Shown here: positions 30,694 to 41,829 of the stretch, one piece after another
How positions within the stretch are numbered: the stretch's first letter is position 1
How the letters are laid out: the number at the start of each line of letters is the position of its first letter
From: Marinobacter bohaiensis
GTDB lineage: Bacteria > Pseudomonadota > Gammaproteobacteria > Pseudomonadales > Oleiphilaceae
DNA length: 64,000 nt
Reading direction: 5' to 3'
Assembly: GCF_003258515.1 (NCBI RefSeq)
Contig: NZ_QGEH01000001.1
Coordinates: 2,046,001 to 2,110,000, forward strand
Notes under the pieces: generated by a model
Database searches by the model: none
What the model was told of the DNA's origin: nothing
The model's input: only the letters and a program-made list of their open reading frames with translations
Made by a program: the position numbers and the translations under genes

Positions 30694-31353
30694 ATGCCCC
30701 AGGATTTTTCCCTGCTCACCCTGGCCGCCGTTGGCGGCCTTCTTGCCCTTATTGGTCTCGCCTTCTTCATTCGCCCCCGCTGGTTTTTCAGCTGGCTCAA
30801 GGGAACGTTTGCCATCTTCCTGATTGCGGCCGGCGCCTATATTGGCCTGCTGGCCCTGGATCTACGTCATTATCAGTCGCTGGAAAGTCTCGAGACCATT
30901 GCCACCATCGGCGTCTCCAAGACCGGGCCGCAAACCTGGCGGGTTCGGCTCGAGCGTAACGAGCGGCCGCCGATGGAAGTGGTCATACGCGGTGATCAAT
31001 GGCAGGTGGATGCCCGTATTCTGCGGCTGGAAGGTCCACTGGCGTGGCTCGGCGTCAAGCCGGCTTATCGCCTGGACCGGCTGAGCGGTCGTTATGTCAG
31101 CCTGGAACAGGAACGCACGGGCGAGCGCACGGTCTATTCGCTTGGCGAGCCGTCGTGGTTCGACAGCTGGCTGCTGGATCAGGATGTCGGGTTGCCCTTC
31201 GTCAAGGCCGTTTATGGTAACGCGACGTTTATGCCGCTGCGTGATGGGGCGGTGTTCGATGTCCGCTTGTCCAGCACTGGCCTGGTTGCGCTTCCGGGCA
31301 ATGACGCGGCGCGGACGGCGATGGACGAATGGTTTCCGAAAGCGGGGACTTGA
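30694..31353 (+). CDS. Conserved membrane protein of unknown function
   Basis: A 219-residue protein I cannot name. Two hydrophobic segments open it (about residues 5-26 and 36-54, the latter FAIFLIAAGAYIGLLALDL). The remaining 160 residues are soluble and beta-rich, with alternating patterns such as GPQTWRVRLERNERPPMEVVI and RYVSLEQERTGERTVYSL, and no Cys or known motif. Topology with both termini on one side would put the soluble domain in the cytoplasm or periplasm depending on orientation. The ribosome site AGGAAGAGAAG is good. It lies 78 bases after fimL and may be co-transcribed with it; it ends before a terminator at 31.42 kb. Some homologues are labelled multidrug efflux pump without evidence. 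Confidence 0.65.
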   Translation: MPQDFSLLTLAAVGGLLALIGLAFFIRPRWFFSWLKGTFAIFLIAAGAYIGLLALDLRHYQSLESLETIATIGVSKTGPQTWRVRLERNERPPMEVVIRGDQWQVDARILRLEGPLAWLGVKPAYRLDRLSGRYVSLEQERTGERTVYSLGEPSWFDSWLLDQDVGLPFVKAVYGNATFMPLRDGAVFDVRLSSTGLVALPGNDAARTAMDEWFPKAGT

Positions 31354-31420
31354 TTAAGGTTTGCTTGAGGCCGGGAGCTGGTTAGCAGGCACGGGCAGCA
31401 AATAAAACGGAGGAGAGGCA

Positions 31421-31451
31421 TCGGGCCGTTCGCTGAGAGCGTACGGCCCGA
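31421..31451. terminator. Hairpin terminator between convergent genes
   Basis: TCGGGCCGT (31421-31429) pairs with ACGGCCCGA (31443-31451), and an inner CGCT/AGCG pairing extends the stem around a three-base loop. It separates the membrane-protein gene (+) from the SCP2 gene (-). No long T run follows on either side, so it may also act by blocking readthrough from both. Confidence 0.65.
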
Positions 31452-31472
31452 ATCGTCAGTCAGGGCGACGAC

Positions 31473-31784
31473 TTACATCTTGAACAGTTCACCCAGCTTC
31501 GTGGCGAGCATCATATCGCCCTCAGCGCGCAGCTGACCGGACATGAAGGCCTGCATGCCGTCGGTTTCACCGGACACGATGCCCTGGAGGGTTTCTGCAT
31601 TCATGATCAGGGTGACGGACGGATCGTCGTGATCGCCTTCCTGGAGCTGGCAGGTGCCGTCGTTGATGATCAGGTGATAGTTCTGGTCGTCTTCGATGTT
31701 GAACTGGAAAACCAGATCGAGGCCGGCAGCCGCGTCCGCGTTGAAGTTCTGTTCCAGCTTCTGGAAAACCTGAGCTACAGACAT
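31473..31784 (-). CDS. SCP2 sterol-binding domain protein
   Basis: A stand-alone SCP2 fold, 103 residues from the ATG at 31784. It starts MSVAQVFQKLEQNFNADAAA and contains the sheet and C-terminal helix of the family (LDLVFQFNIEDDQNYHLII; GQLRAEGDMMLATKLGELF). SCP2 domains bind lipids or acyl-CoA; the bacterial stand-alone forms have no firm function. The 35 residues further upstream in the same frame are not family-like. The order SCP2-sohB-yhdH matches Pseudomonas. It is divergent from sohB. Confidence 0.85.
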   Translation of the reverse strand: MSVAQVFQKLEQNFNADAAAGLDLVFQFNIEDDQNYHLIINDGTCQLQEGDHDDPSVTLIMNAETLQGIVSGETDGMQAFMSGQLRAEGDMMLATKLGELFKM

Positions 31785-31982
31785 TGTTTTACCCTTTTCG
31801 TGTGCGTCTAAAAGCGAGGAGCCGGGGCTGCGGGGCAGGTTATCCGGCGAAACCAGTTCGACTTTAGGGACCGCTGCAGAGGCTGTCAAGCTCGATCGAA
31901 CGCTTGTTTGAATTTTCGTTCACAGGGGCCTCGTTTGACCGGTGGCAGGTCGGTTACAATCGCTGACCGTTTGATGAAAATC

Positions 31983-31999
31983 TGCCAGTATGACTGGCA
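31983..31999. repeat. Perfect 7-3-7 inverted repeat upstream of sohB
   Basis: TGCCAGT (31983-31989) and ACTGGCA (31993-31999) flank ATG and are followed by an AT-rich stretch (TTTATCATACTATTT). It lies 56 bases before the sohB TTG start in the divergent SCP2-sohB region. It could be an operator or a small hairpin; nothing identifies the binding protein. Confidence 0.4.
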
Positions 32000-32054
32000 T
32001 TTATCATACTATTTACCGTGTTTCTTACCGTATTTCGGCTGATGGAGAACCGAT

Positions 32055-33122
32055 TTGGAATTTCTGACCGATTATGGGCTGTTCCTGGCCAAGACCGTGA
32101 CCTTTGTGGTGGCGGTTCTGGCCATCGTGACAGTGATTGTATCCGCCGCTCATCGTAAACAGGATAGCGACGATCCGGACGGCGAGTTGCATCTCAAGCG
32201 TCTCAACGAGGGATACAAACGACTCAAGGAGAACCTGCAGCAGAAGCTGATGGGTGAGTCGGACCGCAAGGCCTGGCTCAAGGGGCGCAAGAAAGCAAAG
32301 AAGGCCGAAGCCAAGGCAAAGAAGAAAGCCGCGAAAGACGGCGAGACAGGGAACGAACCCGAGTCACCCCGGGTATTCGTGATCGATTTCAATGGCGATA
32401 TCAAGGCCAGCGACAACGATTCCCTGCGTAAGGCCGTTACCGCCGTGCTGAGCGTGGCTGAGCCGGAGCGCGACGAAGTGGTGATTCGACTGGAAAGTGG
32501 CGGTGGCCTCGTCCACGCATACGGCCTGGCGGCAGCGCAGTTGGATCGTATCCGTGCGAAGAAGATCCCGCTCACGGCCTGCGTTGACAAAGTGGCGGCC
32601 AGCGGCGGCTATATGATGGCTTGCGTTGCCGACCGCATCATTGCCTCGCCGTTTGCCGTGCTTGGCTCGATCGGCGTCGTGGCCCAGCTACCCAACTTCC
32701 ATCGTCTTCTGAAGAAGAACGATGTAGATTTTGAGGTTCTGACGGCCGGTGAGCACAAGCGCACGCTGACGGTATTCGGCGAAAACACCGACAAGGGCCG
32801 GCAGAAGTTCCTCGAAGACCTGGAAGATACGCATGTGCTGTTCAAGGACTACGTCAGTGAACGGCGTCCGTCCGTGGACATCCAGGCCGTTGCCAATGGC
32901 GATATCTGGTTTGGCCGGCGTGCGCTGGACGTTCACCTGATCGATGAGGTGAAAACCTCTGACGAATATCTCATTGAAGCCTGTGATCGCGCCGAAGTAG
33001 TCTCGGTAAGTTTCCGCCGCAAGCGTACGCTGCCGGAGAAACTCGGACTGGCGGCCAGTGCGGCAATCGAGCACAGTGTCTGGAAGCTCCTGAGCACGTT
33101 GCGTCATCGCAACATCCAGTAA
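32055..33122 (+). CDS. sohB: SohB-type inner membrane serine protease (peptidase S49)
   Basis: A 355-residue signal-peptide-peptidase A family protease tied to the inner membrane. One N-terminal helix (about residues 8-30) is followed by a very basic Lys/Ala linker (about 60-100, runs such as KKAKKAEAKAKKKAAK). The protease domain has the catalytic Ser in KVAASGGYMMACVAD (near residue 182), then SPFAVLGSIGVVAQ, and the general-base Lys in AGEHKRTLTVFGENT (near residue 235). It starts with TTG, preceded by GGAGA; no ATG gives a full membrane helix. Lies before yhdH, 35 bases apart, as in Pseudomonas. Confidence 0.9.
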   Translation: MEFLTDYGLFLAKTVTFVVAVLAIVTVIVSAAHRKQDSDDPDGELHLKRLNEGYKRLKENLQQKLMGESDRKAWLKGRKKAKKAEAKAKKKAAKDGETGNEPESPRVFVIDFNGDIKASDNDSLRKAVTAVLSVAEPERDEVVIRLESGGGLVHAYGLAAAQLDRIRAKKIPLTACVDKVAASGGYMMACVADRIIASPFAVLGSIGVVAQLPNFHRLLKKNDVDFEVLTAGEHKRTLTVFGENTDKGRQKFLEDLEDTHVLFKDYVSERRPSVDIQAVANGDIWFGRRALDVHLIDEVKTSDEYLIEACDRAEVVSVSFRRKRTLPEKLGLAASAAIEHSVWKLLSTLRHRNIQ

Positions 33123-33157
33123 TGACACATTCACTCAGTCAACAATAAGGATCTGAG

Positions 33158-34147
33158 ATGAGCACCTTTCAAGCCTGGCGAGTACACGAACAAGACGGCC
33201 AATACGTCGGCGATATCGAGAGCCTGGACACCGGTGAGCTCCCGGAAGGGGAGGTGCTGATCCGCGTGTCGCACTCCGCCCTGAACTACAAGGATGCCCT
33301 GTCTGCTTCGGGTAACAAGGGCGTTACCCGAGAGTTTCCGCACACGCCCGGCATCGATGCGGCCGGCGAGGTCGTGGAAAGCTCGCTGAGTAAACCGGCT
33401 GTTGGCGACAAGGTGATTGTCACCGGTTACGACCTGGGCATGAATACAGACGGCGGTTTTGGGGAGTATATCCGCGTGCCGGCCGCCTGGGTGGTGCCGA
33501 TGCCGGCGAACTGGGACGAGCGCAAAGCCATGATATACGGCACGGCGGGGCTGACCGCCGGCCTCTGTGTCGATAAGCTTCTGCGCATGGGGGCGCAGCC
33601 CGACCAGGGCGTCGTCGCCGTAACCGGTGCCAGCGGCGCGGTGGGGTCGGTGGCGGTTGAGTTGCTGTCACGTCTGGGTTTCAGTGTCACCGCCATCAGC
33701 GGCAAAAGTGAACACGCTGAGCACCTGACCCGGTTGGGCGCCGCCGAAGTGGTGGGGCGTGATGCGCTCGCCGCAGAAAAGAAGCCGATGCTCAAGCCGC
33801 GCTTTGCCCATGCGGTGGATACCGTCGGCGGCGGGCCGCTGGCGGAGCTGCTCAAACAGGTCTTTCCCGGCGGCTCCGTAGCCTGTTGCGGCCTGGTGGC
33901 CGGTCCGCAATTGGAAACCACCGTGCTGCCTTTCATTTTGCGCGGGATTAACCTGTTGGGAGTGGACTCGGTGGAGATTCCGTTGGCCTCAAAACAGGCG
34001 ATCTGGTCGCGTTTTGCCAGCGAGTGGACTTGTCCCGAAACAGAGGCGTCGGCGAAGGATCTTGGCAAGGCGGACCTGAAAGGGGCACTGGATGCGTTCC
34101 TGAACGGCGCCTCTTCCGGCAGCCTGGTGCTGGATCACGCTCTCTAG
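33158..34147 (+). CDS. acuI: Acryloyl-CoA reductase / YhdH-family quinone oxidoreductase
   Basis: A zinc-free medium-chain NADPH-dependent dehydrogenase of 329 residues. It opens MSTFQAWRVHEQDGQYVGDIE and has SALNYKDALSASGNKGVTREFPHTPGIDAAG (split), typical of YhdH/AcuI enzymes, followed by the Rossmann motif VTGASGAVGSVAVELL. AcuI proteins reduce acryloyl-CoA to propionyl-CoA in propionate or DMSP metabolism; E. coli YhdH has the same activity. Whether this strain meets acrylate cannot be said. It follows sohB and ends in a strong terminator shared with the convergent DUF934 gene. Confidence 0.85.
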   Translation: MSTFQAWRVHEQDGQYVGDIESLDTGELPEGEVLIRVSHSALNYKDALSASGNKGVTREFPHTPGIDAAGEVVESSLSKPAVGDKVIVTGYDLGMNTDGGFGEYIRVPAAWVVPMPANWDERKAMIYGTAGLTAGLCVDKLLRMGAQPDQGVVAVTGASGAVGSVAVELLSRLGFSVTAISGKSEHAEHLTRLGAAEVVGRDALAAEKKPMLKPRFAHAVDTVGGGPLAELLKQVFPGGSVACCGLVAGPQLETTVLPFILRGINLLGVDSVEIPLASKQAIWSRFASEWTCPETEASAKDLGKADLKGALDAFLNGASSGSLVLDHAL

Positions 34148-34177
34148 TGATCCCTGTTCAGAGCGGAACAAAAGACG

Positions 34178-34208
34178 AAAAAAAGACGGCCCGCGGGCCG
34201 TCTTTTTT
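34178..34208. terminator. Bidirectional Rho-independent terminator
   Basis: A perfect stem GACGGCCC-GC-GGGCCGTC (34185-34202) is flanked by seven A and six T residues, so it works in both directions. It separates acuI (+) from the DUF934 gene (-). Confidence 0.93.
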
Positions 34209-34222
34209 GTGTGCTACCGGAT

Positions 34223-34723
34223 TCAGGAAGCGCGCCGCCGGAACAGTGGCTGCTCTGTATCGACAGCGGCCTGATAGGCGTTGCTGAAGACATTGAGGCA
34301 GTATTCAGCGTGGGCGCTGTCCTTGTCTTCACGCAGCGCGTAGGCGTTGAAGCCGCAGCGCTTCATGTAGAACAGCTGGTCCAGCAGGACGTCACCCACC
34401 GCACGCAGTTCGCCTTCGTACCCATAGCGTTCGCGCAGCAGTCGGGCGATGCTGTAGCCGCGACCATCGGTAAACTTCGGAAAGTTCACAGCGATCACCG
34501 GCAGATCACCGATCATGTCTGCGTACACCTCCGGCTCCTCGTGGCTGTCGAACCAGATGCCGATGTCGTTGCGCCCGGCGAAGCGGTCCATGTTCTCTTT
34601 CCAGACGGCCGCCGGCAGCAGGGCAGGGCCATCCGGCAGGCTAAGGTCCTGGCCTTCCTCAGGCTTGGATACGAGCGTCCACTCATCGTTGTGGATGCCA
34701 TCGTGGCGAATCAGCTCAGGCAT
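34223..34723 (-). CDS. DUF934 family protein (CysI-linked)
   Basis: A 166-residue protein of the DUF934 family, regularly encoded next to sulfite reductase and assumed to help in sulfite assimilation; its chemistry is not known. Seen here: MPELIRHDGIHNDEW at the start, then DIGIWFDSHEEPEVYADMI, PVIAVNFPKFTDGRGYSIARLLR, a strongly conserved block, and DQLFYMKRCGFNAYALRE. It overlaps the 3' end of cysI by 8 bases on the same strand, so the two are translationally coupled. Ten further codons are open upstream, but this ATG fits the family. Confidence 0.88.
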   Translation of the reverse strand: MPELIRHDGIHNDEWTLVSKPEEGQDLSLPDGPALLPAAVWKENMDRFAGRNDIGIWFDSHEEPEVYADMIGDLPVIAVNFPKFTDGRGYSIARLLRERYGYEGELRAVGDVLLDQLFYMKRCGFNAYALREDKDSAHAEYCLNVFSNAYQAAVDTEQPLFRRRAS

Positions 34724-36368
34724 AGACGCGCTCCTTGAAGGGATCAATACCAATCCGGCGATAGGTGTCGAGGAACGATTCTTCCTCGGTCCGGTTGTCG
34801 ACGTAGACGTTGATGATCTTTTCGATCACTTCCGGCATTTCTTCACGGGCAAAGGACGGGCCCAGGATTTTGCCCAGGGACGCGTCGCGCTGGGACGAGC
34901 CGCCCAGGGAAATCTGATAGAACTCCTGGCCTTTCTTGTCGACACCCAGAACGCCAATGTTGCCCACGTGGTGGTGACCGCATGCGTTCATGCAACCGGA
35001 GATGTTCAGGTCGATGTCGCCCAGGTCGTAGACGTAGTCCATATCGTCAAAGCGACGCTGGATCGCCTCGGCCACCGGGATCGACTTGGCGTTGGCCAGC
35101 GCGCAGTAGTCGCCGCCGGGGCAGCAGATGATGTCGGTCAGAGTGCCCAGGTTGGCCGTCGCAAAGCCCATTGGGCGGATGGCCCGCCACAGCTCGAACA
35201 GTTGATCCTGGCGCACGTCGGCCAACACCACGTTCTGCTGGTGCGTCACCCGCGCTTCACCGAAGCTGTACTGGTCGGCCAGGTCGGCGATCTGTTCCAG
35301 CTGGCGATCACTGGCGTCGCCCGGCGGCACGCCGGTTTTCTTCATGGTCAGCGTGACAATGCTGTAGCCCGGCTTCTTGTGCGCGTCGACGTTGCGCTTG
35401 ACCCAGGCGTCGAACGCCTTGTTTTCCTCGCGCGGGGCCTTCAGGGCATCCGGATTATCGTCCAGTGACGCGTAATCCGGCTCCGTAAAGAAGGCCTTGA
35501 CCCGCTCAATGGCTTCCGGTGTCAGCTGTGACGGGGTGTCCTTGATGTGCTCCCATTCCGCTTCGACCTTTTCCGCAAAGGCTTCCGGCGTCATTGCCTT
35601 GACCAGGATCTTGATGCGGGCCTTGAACTTGTTGTCGCGGCGACCGTAGCGGTTGTAGACGCGCAGTACGGCTTCCAGATAGGTCAGCAGATCCATTTCC
35701 GGCAGGAATTCGCGGATGACCGGGCTGACAACCGGTGTGCGGCCCAGTCCGCCACCGACATAGACGCGGAAGCCCAGCTCGCCGGCGTCATTACGTGTGA
35801 ACTCGAGGCCAATGTCGTGCACCTGTACGGCCGCGCGGTCATGGTCGTCGGACGCGTTGACGGCAATCTTGAACTTGCGCGGCAGGAAAGCGAATTCCGG
35901 GTGGTAGGTGGACCACTGGCGAATCAGCTCGCAATAGGGGCGCGGATCAACCATCTCGTCCGCCTGGACGCCAGCGAACTGGTCGGTCGTGGTGTTGCGG
36001 ATACAGTTGCCACTGGTCTGGTTGGCGTGCATCTCAACCTCGGCCAGCTCGGCAAGGATGTCGGGCACATCTTCCAGGGCCGGCCAGTTCAGCTGCACAT
36101 TCTGACGGGTCGTGAAGTGCGCGTAGCCCTTGTCATAATCACGGCTGATGCGGGCCAGGCGGCGCAGCTGGTCGGAGCGCAGCATGCCGTAGGGAACCGC
36201 AATCCGCAGCATCGGGGCGAGGCGCTGGACATACAGACCATTCTGGAGACGCAGTGGCAGGAATTCCTCTTCGCTGAGTTCTCCGGCCAGGGCGCGATCG
36301 GTTTGATTCCGGAACTGAGCAACGCGCTCTGTCAGGATCTGCCGATCATATTCGTCATAAACGTACAT
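34716..36368 (-). CDS. cysI: Sulfite reductase hemoprotein (nitrite/sulfite reductase family)
   Basis: Six-electron reduction of sulfite to sulfide by a siroheme and a [4Fe-4S] cluster. The 550-residue protein has both halves of the repeated fold: YAHFTTRQNVQLNWPALED, CIRNTTTDQFAG, and VGGGLGRTPVVSPVI. The cluster ligands are CPGGDYC (C-x5-C, about residues 415-421) and CMNAC (C-x3-C, about 456-460). No CysJ flavoprotein is nearby, so the electron donor is probably ferredoxin or an unlinked partner, as in Pseudomonas. It needs siroheme, which the divergent CysG encoded in this window probably cannot complete. First gene of cysI-DUF934, with a long AT-rich upstream region. Confidence 0.92.
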   Translation of the reverse strand: MYVYDEYDRQILTERVAQFRNQTDRALAGELSEEEFLPLRLQNGLYVQRLAPMLRIAVPYGMLRSDQLRRLARISRDYDKGYAHFTTRQNVQLNWPALEDVPDILAELAEVEMHANQTSGNCIRNTTTDQFAGVQADEMVDPRPYCELIRQWSTYHPEFAFLPRKFKIAVNASDDHDRAAVQVHDIGLEFTRNDAGELGFRVYVGGGLGRTPVVSPVIREFLPEMDLLTYLEAVLRVYNRYGRRDNKFKARIKILVKAMTPEAFAEKVEAEWEHIKDTPSQLTPEAIERVKAFFTEPDYASLDDNPDALKAPREENKAFDAWVKRNVDAHKKPGYSIVTLTMKKTGVPPGDASDRQLEQIADLADQYSFGEARVTHQQNVVLADVRQDQLFELWRAIRPMGFATANLGTLTDIICCPGGDYCALANAKSIPVAEAIQRRFDDMDYVYDLGDIDLNISGCMNACGHHHVGNIGVLGVDKKGQEFYQISLGGSSQRDASLGKILGPSFAREEMPEVIEKIINVYVDNRTEEESFLDTYRRIGIDPFKERVYA

Positions 36369-36660
36369 AAACCTGTTCCTGGGGACACTGATTCCAATTT
36401 GGCGGCTAAGATAGCAGCTTTGCCTTATGCACTAAATGATTATTTAACAATATGCTAATAGCGCAACGGACTTAAAACCCGGTGGAAGGAAGTCCCGTTC
36501 AAACATAGGCTTAACGTGAGTTCACCATGGTTGCGCAGGCTTCCGGAGGCGCCGGGTATGTCCGGCGTAAAGCAGCTATGGTAAAGGCGCCCGTTAACAA
36601 GCAGGCGCCGAACACATCACCCATGATAACAACAAAACGGATGCGGCGAGGAGTGCCATC
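36369..36660. promoter_or_regulatory. AT-rich control region of cysI and of a small divergent gene
   Basis: The 292 bases between cysI (-) and the small ORF (+) hold a markedly AT-rich block at about 36420-36465 (TTATTTAACAATATGCTAAT near its centre) in otherwise GC-rich DNA. This is the position and composition expected for a LysR-type site such as CysB, but no defined CysB consensus is claimed. Further right are near-identical GGCGCC-containing segments around 36550 and 36605. Confidence 0.4.
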
Positions 36661-36768
36661 ATGAGCAAGAAATCGACGCGAACAGACAGCCAGGTCGACG
36701 CGGTTGCGGCGGTTGCCCTGATTCTATTGGCCGTGGCGTTTGCGGTGCTCTGGGTGAGCGGCCAGTAA
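36661..36768 (+). CDS. Small single-pass membrane protein (35 residues)
   Basis: An ATG-to-TAA frame of 35 codons preceded by the strong site GAGGAG eight bases upstream. The product begins MSKKSTRTDSQVDAVAAVAL and continues with a hydrophobic helix of about 20 residues to WVSGQ, so it has a basic N-terminus (inside) and one membrane span. It sits next to the DUF2970 gene, convergent with it, where small conserved membrane peptides are easily missed by annotation. I do not recognise a family. Confidence rests on the ribosome site and clean topology. Confidence 0.6.
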   Translation: MSKKSTRTDSQVDAVAAVALILLAVAFAVLWVSGQ

Positions 36769-36787
36769 CCGGCTATCGGTCCGGGTG

Positions 36788-37030
36788 TCAGGCCTGGGTG
36801 CTGAGCACCCAGCGCACGATCAGCGCCACGCCGATCACAAAGATCAGGGTAAACAGGATGCCGCCGACAAGGTAGGGCAGCGGGCTGCCGCTGCCGAAAT
36901 CCTCTTCGCGCCGACGGTTACTCTGCACACCGAAAGCGCCCGCGAGAATACTCTGCATCACCTTCAGAACGCCGGGTCGTCTGTTGGGGCGTTCCGATTG
37001 ATTGTCCCGATTACCGTCCGATTGCGCCAT
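36788..37030 (-). CDS. DUF2970 family small membrane protein
   Basis: An 80-residue protein with the DUF2970 pattern: VMQSILAGAFGVQSNRRREEDF followed by a short Gly/Ser-Pro stretch and one membrane helix (about residues 53-75, YLVGGILFTLIFVIGVALIV). The N-terminal 20 residues are polar and Arg/Asn-rich. Function is unknown. It lies upstream of metH on the same strand with a 3-base-scale convergent partner (the 35-residue ORF ends 19 bases away). Such genes are found near metH/cysI in Pseudomonas-type genomes. Confidence 0.8.
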   Translation of the reverse strand: MAQSDGNRDNQSERPNRRPGVLKVMQSILAGAFGVQSNRRREEDFGSGSPLPYLVGGILFTLIFVIGVALIVRWVLSTQA

Positions 37031-37099
37031 GCGTCCCTCAACTGATCACTTTCGTGCGATGGGCGGGCCGTGAGATTGGGCGGGCGCGTCCGACGGTAC

Positions 37100-40798
<3,699 letters not shown>

Positions 40799-40922
40799 CA
40801 GGGTATGTCCGGGTTGTGTTGACGTATTCAGGGCGCGAAAGGATAGCAAAATTGCGCTGGCGCGTCCCGGCATCGGTTGCAATTCAGTTAATTGGCAGCA
40901 TATCCATACCCAATGACTATTG

Positions 40923-40976
40923 AGGCACGCAAATCTGAGTAAAACACTAGGTCTTTTATGTTTTTCCGGCGTGCCT
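40923..40976 (+). repeat. Long-spaced inverted repeat in the nfuA leader
   Basis: AGGCACGC (40923-40930) and GCGTGCCT (40969-40976) are perfect complements separated by 38 AT-rich bases, ending 35 bases before nfuA. The region between is unusually AT-rich and could contain the nfuA promoter. It could form a loop in RNA or be two arms of an operator; no regulator is identified. Confidence 0.4.
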
Positions 40977-41011
40977 TAAAATGAAATCAAATTCTCAAGC
41001 AGGTTAAAGAG

Positions 41012-41599
41012 ATGGCATTGGTTACCGTTACCGATTCTGCGCGGGATTACCTGGCGCAATTGATCGAGAAACAGGATGTCGAAGGCATGGGCGTTCGTAT
41101 CTTCGTGACCCAACCGGGCACGAAGCATGCTGAAACCTGCCTGGCGTACTGCCCGCCAAACGAGGTGGTGCCCACGGACGAGCAGGTCGACCTGGAAAAG
41201 TTCACCCTGTACCTGGATCACACTTCGGTGCCGTTCCTTGAGGAAGCCTTTGTGGATTATGCCACTGACCGCATGGGCGGGCAGCTGACCATCAAGGCTC
41301 CCAATGCCAAGGTGCCGAACGTCGACGAGAACGCGCCGCTGCCGGACCGGATCAACTACATCCTGGCTTCGGAGATCAACCCGGGCCTGGCGTCCCACGG
41401 CGGCGAAGTGTCACTGGTGGAGATCGAGGACGGCTCGATTGCCGTTTTGCGTTTCGGGGGTGGTTGCCAGGGTTGCAGCGCCGTCAGTCTGACGCTGAAG
41501 CAGGGCGTGGAAAGCACGCTGGTGGAGCGCGTTCCAGAGCTTACGGCGGTTCGCGACGTGACCGACCACAGCTACACCGAAAACGCCTACTACCAGTAA
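41012..41599 (+). CDS. nfuA: Fe-S biogenesis protein NfuA
   Basis: A 195-residue iron-sulfur carrier. The N-terminal half is a degenerate A-type domain ([18 protein letters not shown], lacking the three Cys), and the C-terminal NifU domain has CxxC in [19 protein letters not shown], which binds a [4Fe-4S] cluster at the dimer interface. NfuA delivers clusters to targets such as lipoyl synthase under oxidative or iron stress. The metH-nfuA neighbourhood is the one known from Pseudomonas. The ribosome site is modest (AGAG). A hairpin follows the stop. Confidence 0.95.
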   Translation: MALVTVTDSARDYLAQLIEKQDVEGMGVRIFVTQPGTKHAETCLAYCPPNEVVPTDEQVDLEKFTLYLDHTSVPFLEEAFVDYATDRMGGQLTIKAPNAKVPNVDENAPLPDRINYILASEINPGLASHGGEVSLVEIEDGSIAVLRFGGGCQGCSAVSLTLKQGVESTLVERVPELTAVRDVTDHSYTENAYYQ

Positions 41600-41610
41600 C
41601 CCCGGTGGCG

Positions 41611-41631
41611 CGAGGGCGAGAATCGCCCTTG
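41611..41631 (+). terminator. Possible terminator after nfuA
   Basis: CGAGGGCGA (41611-41619) pairs with TCGCCCTTG (41623-41631, one G-T pair) around GAA. There is no T run after it, so it may be Rho-assisted or structural only. Confidence 0.45.
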
Positions 41632-41829
41632 CGTCGCCAGCCTACCAGCGTCCGCTGGGAGTCACGTCCCGCTGTTCCCGGCGGGACGGCCAATGCAGTT
41701 CCTGATCGCATCGAGCATGATCGACTCCAGAGTGAGGGTCCGAACGCAGCGCCAGTGCCTGCGTCGTTGTCCTCGCAGGGGAGCTACAGGCGATTGCCTG
41801 GCTGAATGGAGAAACGGACTGGGGAGCCC

